A stretch of DNA of 64,000 nucleotides from Agrobacterium vitis (GCF_013337045.2 NZ_CP118261.1:372001-436000), one strand, 5' to 3'. Positions 35,124-44,809 are shown, counted from the first letter of the stretch. Notes: generated from the letters alone by a model not told the origin. A program made the numbers and translations.

Positions 35124-36723
35124 ATGTCCGCTCCTACCCGCCCGCGCTCGGCACTGGTGCCGAGAAAACGGAATAAGAGCATGGCAAAACACGATCTTTC
35201 ATCTCATCACTTTCAACGAAACATCTCGGATTTCTGCGAGGTACGCATTGCGCCAATCGCCTCAAAGCGAATGCCGCAAAGCATTAGGACCTTTCTCATC
35301 GGTCTCGTCATCCATCGCCAGTTACCACCGATCGCCAATGGTCGTATGGACTGGACAGCAATCGGTCAGTCTTGCGGGATCGAAAACCAATTGACGGCCG
35401 ATTGGAAGAAGGCGCTCCGTCCGGGGCTGGACGCGATTATCCGCTGGCCCGGAGAACCGCCTGCCGGCGAGGACATACAGTCGACGAAAACACGCACGAA
35501 ATCGCGCAATACCGTTCAGCGCAAGGCTAAAACTGCGGCGTGTTCCAGACCGCGACAGATCCTCTCCGAAAAGCCCCCTGCACAATTACCGCCCGTACCC
35601 CGAGGGCCACCGCCGAAACCAATCAGTCCATTTCCTAAGCCATTGTTTGAGGCGACCGATGATCCGGCAAGTTTCCAGGATGCACTCTTCTATCACGTGC
35701 GCCGGTTCGGCGAGAGCTACTGGCAACTCTACCGCGTCGTCATTCGCCTGGGCGAGACGTTCGATGACAAGCTTCGAGATCCTATCCCGCATCGAGCAGC
35801 GTTATCGACTGGTGCAAGGCTATTTCAAGGCGAACTTGCCGCACCAATCCCGCTCCCTCTACGACCATGATATGGGTGACATCAGCGCTGCGGAACGTCG
35901 GCGTCTTGCATGGCATCTTCCAGGCGATTTCAGCAGCCTGCCGTTCTCTAAGCGAGAGGAAATCATCGAATGGGTGCGCAGGTTCATCATCTCGGGCTCG
36001 ACTGACTATCGCCGCTACCAGGCGGCGGCGATTAAACAGCGCTATGCAATTCGGTTTCCAGGCGTCACCTATGGCGGCAGAGCCCTGTCGCCCCGATCGC
36101 AAATCAATCCAGACAGCACGAGCTAAAATACGGAAACCTTTGAAGATCCTGATCTCCTGTCAGGTGTCGTCGATGCACCGCCACGGCTGGCTATGGAGAT
36201 GGTCGATCTGATCCGCTTCAAGACATCGACGCTGACGGCGATTGGGTTTCAACGCAACGGGGTATGGTACGAGGAAACGGCATCGCAGAAGGTCGAGCAT
36301 TTCGGGCTGATGTTCGGGGCGCTCGCCGCTTCACCCACCGGCATTGTCAAAGGGCGCGGTGTGCTGCTCTGTCCGGCGAAGGATTCCCGGCACCTTGTTC
36401 GTTAGGACGGTCAAAACAATCAGTCTGGACGCGGCATACGATTCCGCCAAATTCTATGAAGCCTGGCAAACCGTGATCCAACGCTATGGCATCTACAATC
36501 CCTATACCGGCCGCGGCGCCATCAAGGGGTTACTGCCGCACGGGCCGCATAATCTTCGGGATATTTTGGCAACGCATATCCTCAAACAGACCGGTTCTTA
36601 CGAGCAGGCGTATGCCATCCAGGACACACCGGATGTCGTTCGCAGCACTACGGCCGCTTCCTACCGCAAGATAAGGCCGCGCTTGCGGCGAAAATCCTCA
36701 ATCAGGTTTGGGAAGCTGCATAG
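35124..36723 (+). pseudogene. Broken large tyrosine-recombinase-like gene
   Basis: A single ancestral coding region of about 530 codons, now split over frames. The first frame (to about 35770) has RTFLIGLVIHRQLPPIANGR and FYHVRRFGESYWQLYRVVI; a second frame continues FEILSRIEQRYRLVQGYF to a stop at 36124; a third has MVDLIRFKTSTLTAIGFQ; the last carries LLPHGPHNLRDILATHILKQ, a tyrosine-recombinase box II-like stretch, then FLPQDKAALAAKILNQVWE and stops at 36723. Such proteins occur on rhizobial plasmids and islands. At least three frameshifts or gaps make it inactive. Confidence 0.65.
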
Positions 36724-36883
36724 CCATTCGGATGAACAGCTGGTCCACATCGCCCATGACACTGCCATGGTCGTCTCCGCCTTGAAGGGATCTGAACCCA
36801 CAGAAGGTATGTGACGGAATCGTGGCATTCGATCTATAGCCGGATTTGTATTCGCCACCTTCCGGCGGCCGTCTCATAACTAA

Positions 36884-37606
36884 CTAGCTTAGGCAAAGCG
36901 CCGTCAGGGATGCAGCAGGCATTACGATACTGCCAAAGCCCAAGGCGACTATGGCGATACCGACGACTTTGCGCAGCGCAGCCTTGGGCAGCGTTGCCCC
37001 CATCACAGCGATTTGGGCGGCGCCGGCAGCTGTCAGAGCCACCGCCGGAACGGTCGCCAAGCCGAAGCTCATCATGAACAAAGCGCCCGTTGCACCCGTG
37101 CCGCTGAGCATGGCAGTCATCAAGGCGTTGTAGACCATGGCGCAGGGCGCAATACCCCATGCCATTCCGAGCAGCAACGCTGAGGGCGTCCCGAAATGGA
37201 CGGGTCCCTGACGACCGCCAAGCAAAAACGTCGAGGCGGCGATCACGCGACGGTCGATGAGCTGAGGACCTGGGACCACGCCAATTAGCGAAAACCCCAC
37301 CCACAGTAGCATGGCTGCGCCCAGGGCCCGCAGTACAGGCTGTAGACCGGCGAGATCAAAAAGCTGCCCCAATGCGTCGCCGGCAATGCCGACGACACAG
37401 CCAGCGATCGTGTAGGTCACCGTGCGGCCGAGCTGGGTGGCCAGCAAAGCCTGCGCTCTTTGCCGCCCGGAACGACCTTGACCCGTCGCGATCAGCAGCG
37501 ACGAGGCGATGCCGCCGCATTGGCCCGCGCAGTGCAGGCTGCCGGCAAGGCCCATCAGGAAGCCAGCGGCAACGGTGCCCGCAAGCATTGGGAGATCCGG
37601 CATCAT
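36884..37606 (-). CDS. DsbD_2/TauE-SafE-like membrane protein, possibly copper-related
   Basis: A 240-residue polytopic protein with about six helices. Cysteines sit in two membrane-edge motifs: GSLHCAGQCGGI near residue 25 and GIAPCAMVYNALM near residue 152. This pattern belongs to the DsbD_2 family, often labelled sulfite exporter TauE/SafE-like, some members of which are found with cytochrome oxidase and copper-handling genes. It ends the minus-strand block with the copper amine oxidase, 46 bases downstream of it, so a role in metal supply or redox maturation of that enzyme is plausible but unproven. Confidence 0.75.
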   Translation of the reverse strand: MMPDLPMLAGTVAAGFLMGLAGSLHCAGQCGGIASSLLIATGQGRSGRQRAQALLATQLGRTVTYTIAGCVVGIAGDALGQLFDLAGLQPVLRALGAAMLLWVGFSLIGVVPGPQLIDRRVIAASTFLLGGRQGPVHFGTPSALLLGMAWGIAPCAMVYNALMTAMLSGTGATGALFMMSFGLATVPAVALTAAGAAQIAVMGATLPKAALRKVVGIAIVALGFGSIVMPAASLTALCLS

Positions 37607-37652
37607 TTCTGCCTCTTCCTGTTCGCCAACGTGCAGTGCATGACGGATATGC

Positions 37653-39584
37653 TCATGCGGCGCAGCTGGCCGTGTTGACCACCGGTGGCAGGTTGATAGC
37701 CGGATTGCGGTCGAAGAAGCCGCTCGGCATCAGCTTAAAGCCGGTGAACACGCAGGGCTGCACCGGAAAATCCTCGACACGCACGGGGTGATGCAGGCCA
37801 AAGACATGCCAGAGCACGATATCGGTGTTCTCGATCGGCCGATTCTTGGCGACGAATTCTATAAGCCCGCTGGCTCCATCGGAATGGTTGACGAAGTCGC
37901 CCGCCGGGAATCTCTCTTCCGGATCGAAGGCCGTGACCCAGACATGATTTTGAACGAACGCAGCGCGTTTTCCGGATGGCGAATCGGGATGAACGAACGG
38001 GGTGACGCAATGGTTCGCCTCGAGCTTGTAGCCAACGGGAGCGCCGGTATAGTTCGTCTTGTTCGGGTTAATGACCTTCCAGTAGCGGTGCGATGCCGGA
38101 TCGGCGCGGCGTGCTGCCTCGCTCTCCCGGGCAAGAACGGTTTGCTCCTCGAAGAATGCATTGCCATAGGGGTTGGCGGGACCAAGCGGCTCGGCATAGG
38201 TGTTGCATTCCACGACGCTGTTGGCATCGCCGTCCACCGCCATGTCCAGGCGGGCGCATAGGATATGCTGGTGGATATGACCGACGACACCAGGTGCCAC
38301 TTCGCGTCCATATTTCGGCGGCTGGCCGGGGATGCAGGCGGCGGTGTTGATGATCCCGGTTGCCTTGACCTCGTGTTCGATCGTCCCGTCGAGAAAAAGA
38401 TACCAGTACAGGCCGTATTCATAATTGCCGACGGTGCAGATCGTTGAGACGACGAGCTTGGCGCCCCGGCGGATTTCGGAGCGTTCTGTCCGGAAATCCA
38501 TATGCTTCCACAAAAGCCCGGAATCTTCCTCGTGAATGCAGATCGCCTTCTCAATCGTCCAGGGATCGCCGTCCATGGTGTTGAGGTGCACGTCGAGATA
38601 CTTGATGACGCCCAGGCAATCGCAGCCGAGCTTCAGGGAATTGGCGAGCTTGCCGATGCCGTATTCGCCGATATCGAAGACATTCTTGCGGAAATGGCCG
38701 TTGTCCGGGCTGCCATACGGCACTGTCATCTCAACGATCGAGGCGCGGTTAACGATCGGTCGCCCGTCGAAGCGGATGTCGTGAAGGGTGAGCGCCTCGC
38801 GCGCATTGAAGCCGACGACCAGCGACCAGTTGCGCCAAGTGAGGCGGTGCCCATCGAAAACGAAGTTCACGCCTTCTTGCTGCACCACGTCGATCGGCTT
38901 GGCCGTTGGCTGAAAGGTTTCTATGAACTGACTTTCATAGTTCACTTCCTGCATCGGAACGGGCACCACGCCATAGTCGTCGACCCGGATAACCTTGCCG
39001 GTGATAAGGTCGATCACCGCATTCAGCCCCTCGATCGGATGGGCGTAGAAGTTCTCATTCTCGCGCAGCCGCAGCCAGCAGAAAATGTGGCAGAGATGGC
39101 GACCCTCCTCGCCGGGCACACCGAAGTTTCCGGCCGACCATGGATCAACGCACACCGTCTCCATGTCGGTGATGCCGCGCTTTGCGCAGGCCGCTATGAA
39201 CTCCGGATCGGCCCGTACGATACCTTCGATGGATAGGAACTGTTCGAGCTGGATCATCGGACGCTTGCCGGGGAAATCCTTGCGGGTGAGGATGGTTTGC
39301 GTATCGAGGCAAACCACGAGACTGGTGACGGTGACGGCGGCGGCGCTGAAAACGTTTACCCGTGCCTTGCGGGCGATCAGCGCGCCGGACGAAAACGCCC
39401 GAACAGTCGCCTTGTCCGGCTCTATCAGTTCGATCGTTTCAAAGCGGGTGTCATCGCCATAAGGCGGATCCTTGCGCACGATCGTTGCCACCGCGCGGAT
39501 TTCGTCCGGGGTCAGGGGCTGCAAGGGATGGGTGACGCTCAGCGGGATCTGACGGGGTGCAGCGGAAACACAGCAGGTGTCCAT
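37653..39584 (-). CDS. Copper-containing primary-amine oxidase
   Basis: A 643-residue copper/topaquinone amine oxidase, which oxidises primary amines to aldehydes with release of ammonia and hydrogen peroxide. The self-processed cofactor tyrosine is Tyr388 in VGNYEYGLYW, the catalytic base Asp304 in NVFDIGEYGIG, and the copper histidines lie in HIHQH (residues 436-440) plus a late one near LHHPVRVEDFPV. Length and residue spacing match the Arthrobacter globiformis enzyme closely. There is no signal peptide, so it appears cytosolic. It is preceded by an APC permease in the same direction, likely importing the amine. Confidence 0.95.
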   Translation of the reverse strand: MDTCCVSAAPRQIPLSVTHPLQPLTPDEIRAVATIVRKDPPYGDDTRFETIELIEPDKATVRAFSSGALIARKARVNVFSAAAVTVTSLVVCLDTQTILTRKDFPGKRPMIQLEQFLSIEGIVRADPEFIAACAKRGITDMETVCVDPWSAGNFGVPGEEGRHLCHIFCWLRLRENENFYAHPIEGLNAVIDLITGKVIRVDDYGVVPVPMQEVNYESQFIETFQPTAKPIDVVQQEGVNFVFDGHRLTWRNWSLVVGFNAREALTLHDIRFDGRPIVNRASIVEMTVPYGSPDNGHFRKNVFDIGEYGIGKLANSLKLGCDCLGVIKYLDVHLNTMDGDPWTIEKAICIHEEDSGLLWKHMDFRTERSEIRRGAKLVVSTICTVGNYEYGLYWYLFLDGTIEHEVKATGIINTAACIPGQPPKYGREVAPGVVGHIHQHILCARLDMAVDGDANSVVECNTYAEPLGPANPYGNAFFEEQTVLARESEAARRADPASHRYWKVINPNKTNYTGAPVGYKLEANHCVTPFVHPDSPSGKRAAFVQNHVWVTAFDPEERFPAGDFVNHSDGASGLIEFVAKNRPIENTDIVLWHVFGLHHPVRVEDFPVQPCVFTGFKLMPSGFFDRNPAINLPPVVNTASCAA

Positions 39585-39709
39585 GGTAGTCTTCCTTAGT
39601 CTGTTCGGCTTTTGCAGCCGGAAAGTGAAGAAGCACGGCGGTTGTGAGCCGCCGTCGCGGTTTTATCGAAGGGCCGCAGCAAGTCTTGCGGTTGAGCCGG
39701 GCCCCACCT

Positions 39710-41152
39710 TTAAGCGAAGGCGCGGCCGAGATTGGCGTAAATGGCCGGCTTGCGGGCCTTCAGCCACACCGCAAAGGTGGCGCCTGCGGCGGCGATGATG
39801 GCCAGGATGACAGGGAAGCTGGCGACGATCGGCGATTGCGAGCCGCTAATCAGCGGCAGGTTGATGATCATCAGCGCCAGGCATGCTACCAATCCGGCCA
39901 TGCTGATGATCGGGGCCACGATCCACTGCCAGACGCTGACGCCACGGGTATCCGTGCGGAAAAAGCCGATGACCGCCAGGCAGACCATTGTCTGTAGGAG
40001 CAGGATGCCGACGCTGGCGAAAGCGCCCATCCAGGCAAACACGACCGCGTAGGGATCCTGCCCGGTGAAGGCGAAGGCCAGGATCAGCGCGACCATCAGT
40101 ATGGTCTGGACGCCACCCGCCATGTGAGGCGAATGATGGGTTCCGTGCGTGCGTGCGAAACCCGACCAGGCGATACCCTCGCGGCCAAGCGAATAGAAAT
40201 AGCGATTGATGGTATTGTGGAAGGACAGCGCGCAGGCAAACAGGCTGGTGATCAGCAGGGCGTTAAGGACAATCCCGGCCGGACCGCCAAGCATGGCCTG
40301 CACGGCGGTCAGGTACAGCGTCGCTGTATTGGCCGTTGCCTCGGAGGCTATGTTGGACGGACCGTAATGCAAGGCAACGGCCCAGGTCACAAATGCATAG
40401 AACACGGCGATGATGATCACCGCAAGGTAGGTGGCACGTGCGATGGTGCGCTTTGGATCGCGGGCTTCCTCGCCAAAGATCGCGGTTGCCTCGAAGCCTA
40501 TGAAGGAGGCGACGACGAAAACCAGCGACACACCTATTCCAGGCCCGGCCACGGCGGAAAGGCCGAAAGGAGCGACAGTAATACCCTCGGGTCCGCCACC
40601 GGAGATCAGCACCGACAAGGCAAACAGGGCGAGAATGGCAATCTCGGCGATCATGCAGTAGCCGAGGACTCGGCCGGAAAATTCGATATTGCGGCGGCCG
40701 CAAGCATAGATCAGGGCCGCAAGTGTGCAGGCATAGATCCACCAGGCGATGCTGGGACCGCCGGATGTCTTGACAATATCGTTCATGAAGAAGCCGAACA
40801 GGCCGCAGACCGCCAGTTCGATGGCGACATAGGTCGCAAGGGCGACGAACGCTCCGGCTACCCCGGCCGGGCGGCCGAGGCCGGCAGCGATATAGGGATA
40901 AAAGCCACCGGCCGAGCCGATAAACCGGCTCATGGCCGTAAAGCCGACGCTGAAGACCAGGTAAAGCGCACCGACCAACAAATAGGTGGCCGGCACGCCA
41001 GCACCGTTTCCGAAGGCAAAGGCGGCAGGTGATGCACCGACCACTGCCGTTAATGGCGCAGCGGCGGCGACGACGAAAAAGACGATATGGCTGACCCCGA
41101 TAGCATTGCGCCGGAGTTCAGTTCCGGCCTCTCCAAGTTCAATTGTGGACAT
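39710..41152 (-). CDS. APC-family amino acid/amine permease
   Basis: A 480-residue secondary transporter with about twelve helices. Family marks include the N-terminal GVSHIVFFVVAAAAPLTAVVGASP, AGGFYPYIAAGLGRPAGV, and FIGFEATAIFGEEARDPKRTI between helices 5 and 6. APC members import amino acids or amines by proton or sodium symport. Start 41152 follows GGGGGA by six bases; the frame is open upstream to 41758 but that overlaps the divergent AraC gene. It lies 125 bases before the amine oxidase and divergently to the AraC regulator. Confidence 0.88.
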   Translation of the reverse strand: MSTIELGEAGTELRRNAIGVSHIVFFVVAAAAPLTAVVGASPAAFAFGNGAGVPATYLLVGALYLVFSVGFTAMSRFIGSAGGFYPYIAAGLGRPAGVAGAFVALATYVAIELAVCGLFGFFMNDIVKTSGGPSIAWWIYACTLAALIYACGRRNIEFSGRVLGYCMIAEIAILALFALSVLISGGGPEGITVAPFGLSAVAGPGIGVSLVFVVASFIGFEATAIFGEEARDPKRTIARATYLAVIIIAVFYAFVTWAVALHYGPSNIASEATANTATLYLTAVQAMLGGPAGIVLNALLITSLFACALSFHNTINRYFYSLGREGIAWSGFARTHGTHHSPHMAGGVQTILMVALILAFAFTGQDPYAVVFAWMGAFASVGILLLQTMVCLAVIGFFRTDTRGVSVWQWIVAPIISMAGLVACLALMIINLPLISGSQSPIVASFPVILAIIAAAGATFAVWLKARKPAIYANLGRAFA

Positions 41153-41426
41153 GGAAATTCCCCCAGATAGAACGTTCATTTTTGATCGATTGTGAATTGT
41201 ATATTTGGTGTATTGCAGAGAAGAAAGGCCGGTATAATTTAGATTTTTCACTAAAAAATACAGGCGATATTTATCTATAGTTTTGTTCTTTTGAGCCGGG
41301 TTTCTACTATGCAAAAATTTTGGGGCCTGTATTTGACACTTCATGCCAAAATGGCCGCCTGTTGCGTCGGTCCATGTGACCCACTTATTGCATGGGCAGA
41401 CTCGAAAGTTCCATTCGGAGCAAGCC

Positions 41427-42467
41427 ATGAAAACAACAGGCATCATTGCCTCCTCTGCCATGAACGGCTTGTTGGCTTCGATCCGTCTCGGAGGGCTCGA
41501 CGCGGATACAGTGTCGGCGCGCATCGGACTTGGCAGCAATGCGTTGTTTGCCGAAAGCGATTTCATGCCGCTGGCCGCCTTCACATCCGCCCTTGAGGTC
41601 GCTTCTGAAGAAACGAACGATCCGATATTTGGATTGAAACTTGGAAAAGAATTTGAATTCCAAGCAATTGGCTCCCTGGCCGCCCTGTTTCTAACGGCAC
41701 CAACGCTCAAAGAAGGACTGACGCAATTCAGTCGCCATTTTCCGGCATTGCAGAGCAACAGCCGGTCGGCGCTGGTCGTAGAAAACGATGTCGCCCGGTT
41801 TTCCTATTCCATCCATGACAATACGGTCCGTCACAAGACCCAGGATGCGGACTTTACCGAAAGCTTGCTGAACACAATGCTGGCAGCGACCATTGGTGAG
41901 GATTGGAAACCGTGCTGCATAGAGTTTGAGCATATGCCGGGCGACAATCTGGCGCTTTATCGATCACAGCTTGCCTGCCCTTTATCGTTCGGCCGTCGGG
42001 AAAACGCGATCGTGTTTCCAAAAAAGTTTCTAGATCGCCCGATCGGCGCCGGCGGGGATGAACATCGCCATTTGCAGATCGCCTGCGAACTGTCCGATCT
42101 TCTTTACCGCCGGGAGAAACGTCTCGATCTCGTGGCCGCGCTGAAGGCATGGATCGCCGCCGCTCTTTGCCAGCATGCGAGCATCGATATAGACCACGCC
42201 GCTGGTGATTTCGGCATGAGCCTGCGCAGTTTCCAGCGCAAGCTCGCAGAAAACGGCGTCAATTATGCGGACCTGCGCAACATGGTCCGGATGGAAATCG
42301 CAAAAAGCCTACTTGCCAACACGCGGCTGCCAATCTCTGTCATCGCCGAGCAGCTTGGCTATAGCGAACTCAGCGCCTTTGCACGCAGCTTTCGCCATCT
42401 GACCGGCTTCACTCCAGCTCGCTTCCGTCAGAAGTCCCGAAACTATACTGACGTGCTCAAGGAATGA
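41427..42467 (+). CDS. AraC-family regulator with arabinose-binding-like domain
   Basis: A 346-residue regulator of the OruR/ArgR-like AraC subgroup. The N-terminal effector domain (SIRLGGLDADTVSARIGLG to FEFEHMPGDN-type segments, here CIEFEHMPGDN) precedes the C-terminal double HTH (HAAGDFGMSLRSFQRKLAENG, ISVIAEQLGYSELSAFARSF). Start 41427 follows GGAG by six bases. It is divergent from the APC permease/amine oxidase genes with 274 bases between, and is their likely activator in response to an amine or its aldehyde. Confidence 0.9.
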   Translation: MKTTGIIASSAMNGLLASIRLGGLDADTVSARIGLGSNALFAESDFMPLAAFTSALEVASEETNDPIFGLKLGKEFEFQAIGSLAALFLTAPTLKEGLTQFSRHFPALQSNSRSALVVENDVARFSYSIHDNTVRHKTQDADFTESLLNTMLAATIGEDWKPCCIEFEHMPGDNLALYRSQLACPLSFGRRENAIVFPKKFLDRPIGAGGDEHRHLQIACELSDLLYRREKRLDLVAALKAWIAAALCQHASIDIDHAAGDFGMSLRSFQRKLAENGVNYADLRNMVRMEIAKSLLANTRLPISVIAEQLGYSELSAFARSFRHLTGFTPARFRQKSRNYTDVLKE

Positions 42468-43105
42468 ACATTCCTCACGCCTTGATCAGGATCGAACCTT
42501 TGATGCGAATTTATTTTATCTTTTATTATCCAGCACCGTAGATTTTTCAGCGTACCGTAACGTTCTGTTTTGAAACTTCTTCCAAGCGCGACTAGACCAC
42601 TGCGGAGTTGGAGAAACACGCGTGTTTGCGGCACGGCGTGCCTTTGTGTCCTTGGTCCTAGGACAAAGGACACCATTCGGAACACGTGATAAAAAGCCAG
42701 CATCCAAGAGCGGGAACAAGAGCAATGGTCGAACACTTCTGCTTAAACGTGCAGGGAGATGCCCAATACTCCGTCCGGAATTTGGCTCGACCTAAACCAA
42801 GCCGACTGCGTTTATGAATCGGGGTCGGAGGTTGGCTCCTTAGATCCGTCCCGTAAGACTCTGATTTGTTGAGACGGAATGGAGATTGTTTCGTGTCACG
42901 ATCAGTGCCTATGATGATCCCGCTCTCGTTACGATTTTACATTTAAATTCAAGTCTTACCGTCCTTTCGAACTGTGTCGACCTTCTGTGCTTATTCACAC
43001 CCCGTTGCCAGTGTTTTATCTGGCCCGAAATTAAGTCTCTAGGGCAAATTCGAAATCGGGAATTTGGTAGAGAATATGCACTATGACAATTCCTTGTCCA
43101 GGCTA
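42468..43105. other. Intergenic region without a recognisable gene
   Basis: About 640 bases between the AraC and GntR genes. It is less GC-rich than its flanks. Open frames on the minus strand (42443-42736) lack a ribosome-binding site and any family feature. A short stretch at 42480 resembles one near 22690. No hairpin terminator with T-run, tRNA or repeat was recognised. It may mark a junction between the amine oxidase and hydantoinase modules. Confidence 0.4.
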
Positions 43106-43765
43106 CTATTCCGTCAGATTTAGATGCATTCTTGCAAAAGAAATCAAGCTTTCGATATGAATTGCGACCGCCTTATACACGGCTTGAGCATCTTTACGTT
43201 GAAGCGCGTCAATAATGACCTGATGTTCTGTTGAGTCGGGCGTGAGCCGATCTTTCAACTGTCCGATTTCAAAAAGGCGGGTCGTGGCACGCAAACTGCG
43301 CAGGACGTTGGCCATAACCTCGTTGCCGCAGTAATCGATAATGAGATTGTGCAGATGATCGTCGGAGAACCAATGCGCATCGGTATGATAAGCGGTTGCT
43401 CCCATCAATTCCTCAATCTCGCGCCGCACCTCAATTAATTTTTGTCCAGGAATGCTGACCATGGCTTCTACCGCAGCCTGCGGTTCAATCAGAAGACGTA
43501 GCTTGAGACTTTGAATATATTCGCCAATGTCAACGTGACGCACAACATAGTTACGCCCCTCGCCCTTGTGCACCAGTCCTTCGCCTTCCAGACGCTGAAG
43601 CGCCTCACGCAACGGAGTCCTTGACACACCAAGCGTTTCAGCAAGACGCGCTTCGACGATCACATGACCTCCGCCTAAACGACGATGGCGGATCATGTCG
43701 GAGACGGCATTATAGGCAAGTGCTGCCAGTTTGTGGCTTGATCGCGCTTGAGTGCGTATTTCCAT
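43106..43765 (-). CDS. GntR-family regulator, FCD subfamily
   Basis: A 219-residue regulator. The winged HTH spans about residues 12-75 (LAYNAVSDMIRHRRLGGGHVI, VSRTPLREALQRLEGEGLV), followed by the FCD domain (YIQSLKLRLLIEPQAAVEAM, with metal/ligand residues around HNLIIDYCGN and STEHQVIIDALQRKD). ATG 43765 is chosen; an upstream GTG at 43786 is less likely. It is divergent from a second FCD regulator with a 150-base gap. The two probably co-regulate the importer-hydantoinase operon starting at 44830. Confidence 0.9.
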   Translation of the reverse strand: MEIRTQARSSHKLAALAYNAVSDMIRHRRLGGGHVIVEARLAETLGVSRTPLREALQRLEGEGLVHKGEGRNYVVRHVDIGEYIQSLKLRLLIEPQAAVEAMVSIPGQKLIEVRREIEELMGATAYHTDAHWFSDDHLHNLIIDYCGNEVMANVLRSLRATTRLFEIGQLKDRLTPDSTEHQVIIDALQRKDAQAVYKAVAIHIESLISFARMHLNLTE

Positions 43766-43916
43766 TTTCTCCTCAGACGGTATCACCTCAGTGTAAATCC
43801 TTTTGATATTGTGTTCTTAGCGTCATTGTCGACCCTTGCCACATGAGAGACTTTTCACGGTGCCCATCATGGTCCATAGCAGTCAGGATTGCCAAAAGCA
43901 TCGGGAACAACAATGC

Positions 43917-44558
43917 ATGAGTGACGCAACCACGAACGACAAGAGCCTTGCCGACGAAACCTATGGTATCTTGCTCGAAGAAATTCTCTCGGCGCAGTTG
44001 GCTGGTGGTGCTGTTATACAAGAAAGAAGGCTTGCCGACCGCCTTCATGTTTCGCGGTCCCCAATGCGCGACGCACTCGGCCGATTGGAAGGTCAAGGTC
44101 TTCTGGTGCGCAATAAAAAGGGTGTATTGACCGTGCGCGTCATCACGCTCAAAGACTACCTCAATAGTCTTGCCATGCGATTGCTTGTGGAGCCAAGTGC
44201 TGCGGCCCTGGCCAGCGTGCATATCGTACCCGCCACAGTGCACTCCCTTGAGGAGATGCTCAAGGCAATTGAAAACGACCCCGATCCAAATCAAGCCTTT
44301 GTTTGGCAGTTTGACGACATGTTGCACCAGGAGATTGGGGAGGCCAGTGGAAACCAGTTCATGGCCGACACGATCGTGCAAATGCGACGCTACACAACGA
44401 TTTTTGAGCGCCAGCGTAAACTTGCGCAACGCAAGCCAGGGCTTGAAGATCATCGTGCCATTATTTTGGCGCTTGGCCAACGAAACGCCGACGCGGCAAA
44501 AGCAGCCATGGCGCTGCACCTCGAGCGTGTCCGTGAAAATGTCTTGGCAAGCTATTAG
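43917..44558 (+). CDS. GntR-family regulator, FCD subfamily
   Basis: A 213-residue relative of the divergent regulator, with HTH LADETYGILLEEILSAQL and VSRSPMRDALGRLEGQGL, then FCD domain (YLNSLAMRLLVEPSAAALAS, DDMLHQEIGEASGNQFMA, LEDHRAIILALGQRN). The two proteins share the order of motifs and are likely ancient paralogues. It reads towards the binding-protein gene at 44830 and is a strong candidate to bind the perfect palindrome at 44743-44758. Start 43917 has only a weak GGGA upstream. Confidence 0.9.
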   Translation: MSDATTNDKSLADETYGILLEEILSAQLAGGAVIQERRLADRLHVSRSPMRDALGRLEGQGLLVRNKKGVLTVRVITLKDYLNSLAMRLLVEPSAAALASVHIVPATVHSLEEMLKAIENDPDPNQAFVWQFDDMLHQEIGEASGNQFMADTIVQMRRYTTIFERQRKLAQRKPGLEDHRAIILALGQRNADAAKAAMALHLERVRENVLASY

Positions 44559-44620
44559 AGCAAATACTCTTTTGTGAAAGATCCACGAGTAGCGCTTTTC
44601 TGCGATTTTCCTAATACCCC

Positions 44621-44809
44621 TCAATGATGCCCCGAATCTTTCTTTGGCTGAGCGTGCGACACGACGTGTGATTTTTCTTTTGCGTTAAAGAATGAAGTCA
44701 TCGCGAAGTAAGGCTTGCCGAGTCGATATTTTGTATGTATGTAATTGGTATACCAATTGAATGCAAACAAAACAAGCATTCCAAAGCATGTCCACAAGAA
44801 GACATCCAT
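44621..44809 (-). CDS. Possible 62-residue single-helix membrane protein
   Basis: A minus-strand frame starting ATG 44809 with GGAG five bases upstream. The peptide has one hydrophobic helix (VFLWTCFGMLVLFAFNW) and a basic, His-rich tail (KSHVVSHAQPKKDSGHH). It overlaps the likely promoter and the palindrome ahead of the binding-protein gene, which argues against it; the good ribosome-binding site and membrane-like profile argue for it. No family recognised. Confidence 0.3.
   Translation of the reverse strand: MDVFLWTCFGMLVLFAFNWYTNYIHTKYRLGKPYFAMTSFFNAKEKSHVVSHAQPKKDSGHH
44743..44758. promoter_or_regulatory. Perfect 16-base palindrome, likely GntR operator
   Basis: AATTGGTATACCAATT is perfectly symmetric and contains TTGGTATACCAA, the form of site typically bound by FCD-type GntR repressors. 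It lies 72 bases before the start of the ABC binding-protein gene and after the plus-strand GntR gene. Confidence 0.7.

Noticed and set aside
40124..41032. A 302-codon plus-strand frame antisense to the APC permease
   Set aside because: Low-complexity charged sequence antisense to a clear membrane transporter; typical shadow frame.
42443..42736. A 97-codon minus-strand frame after the AraC gene
   Set aside because: Overlaps the AraC 3' end, has no ribosome-binding site and no recognisable motif.
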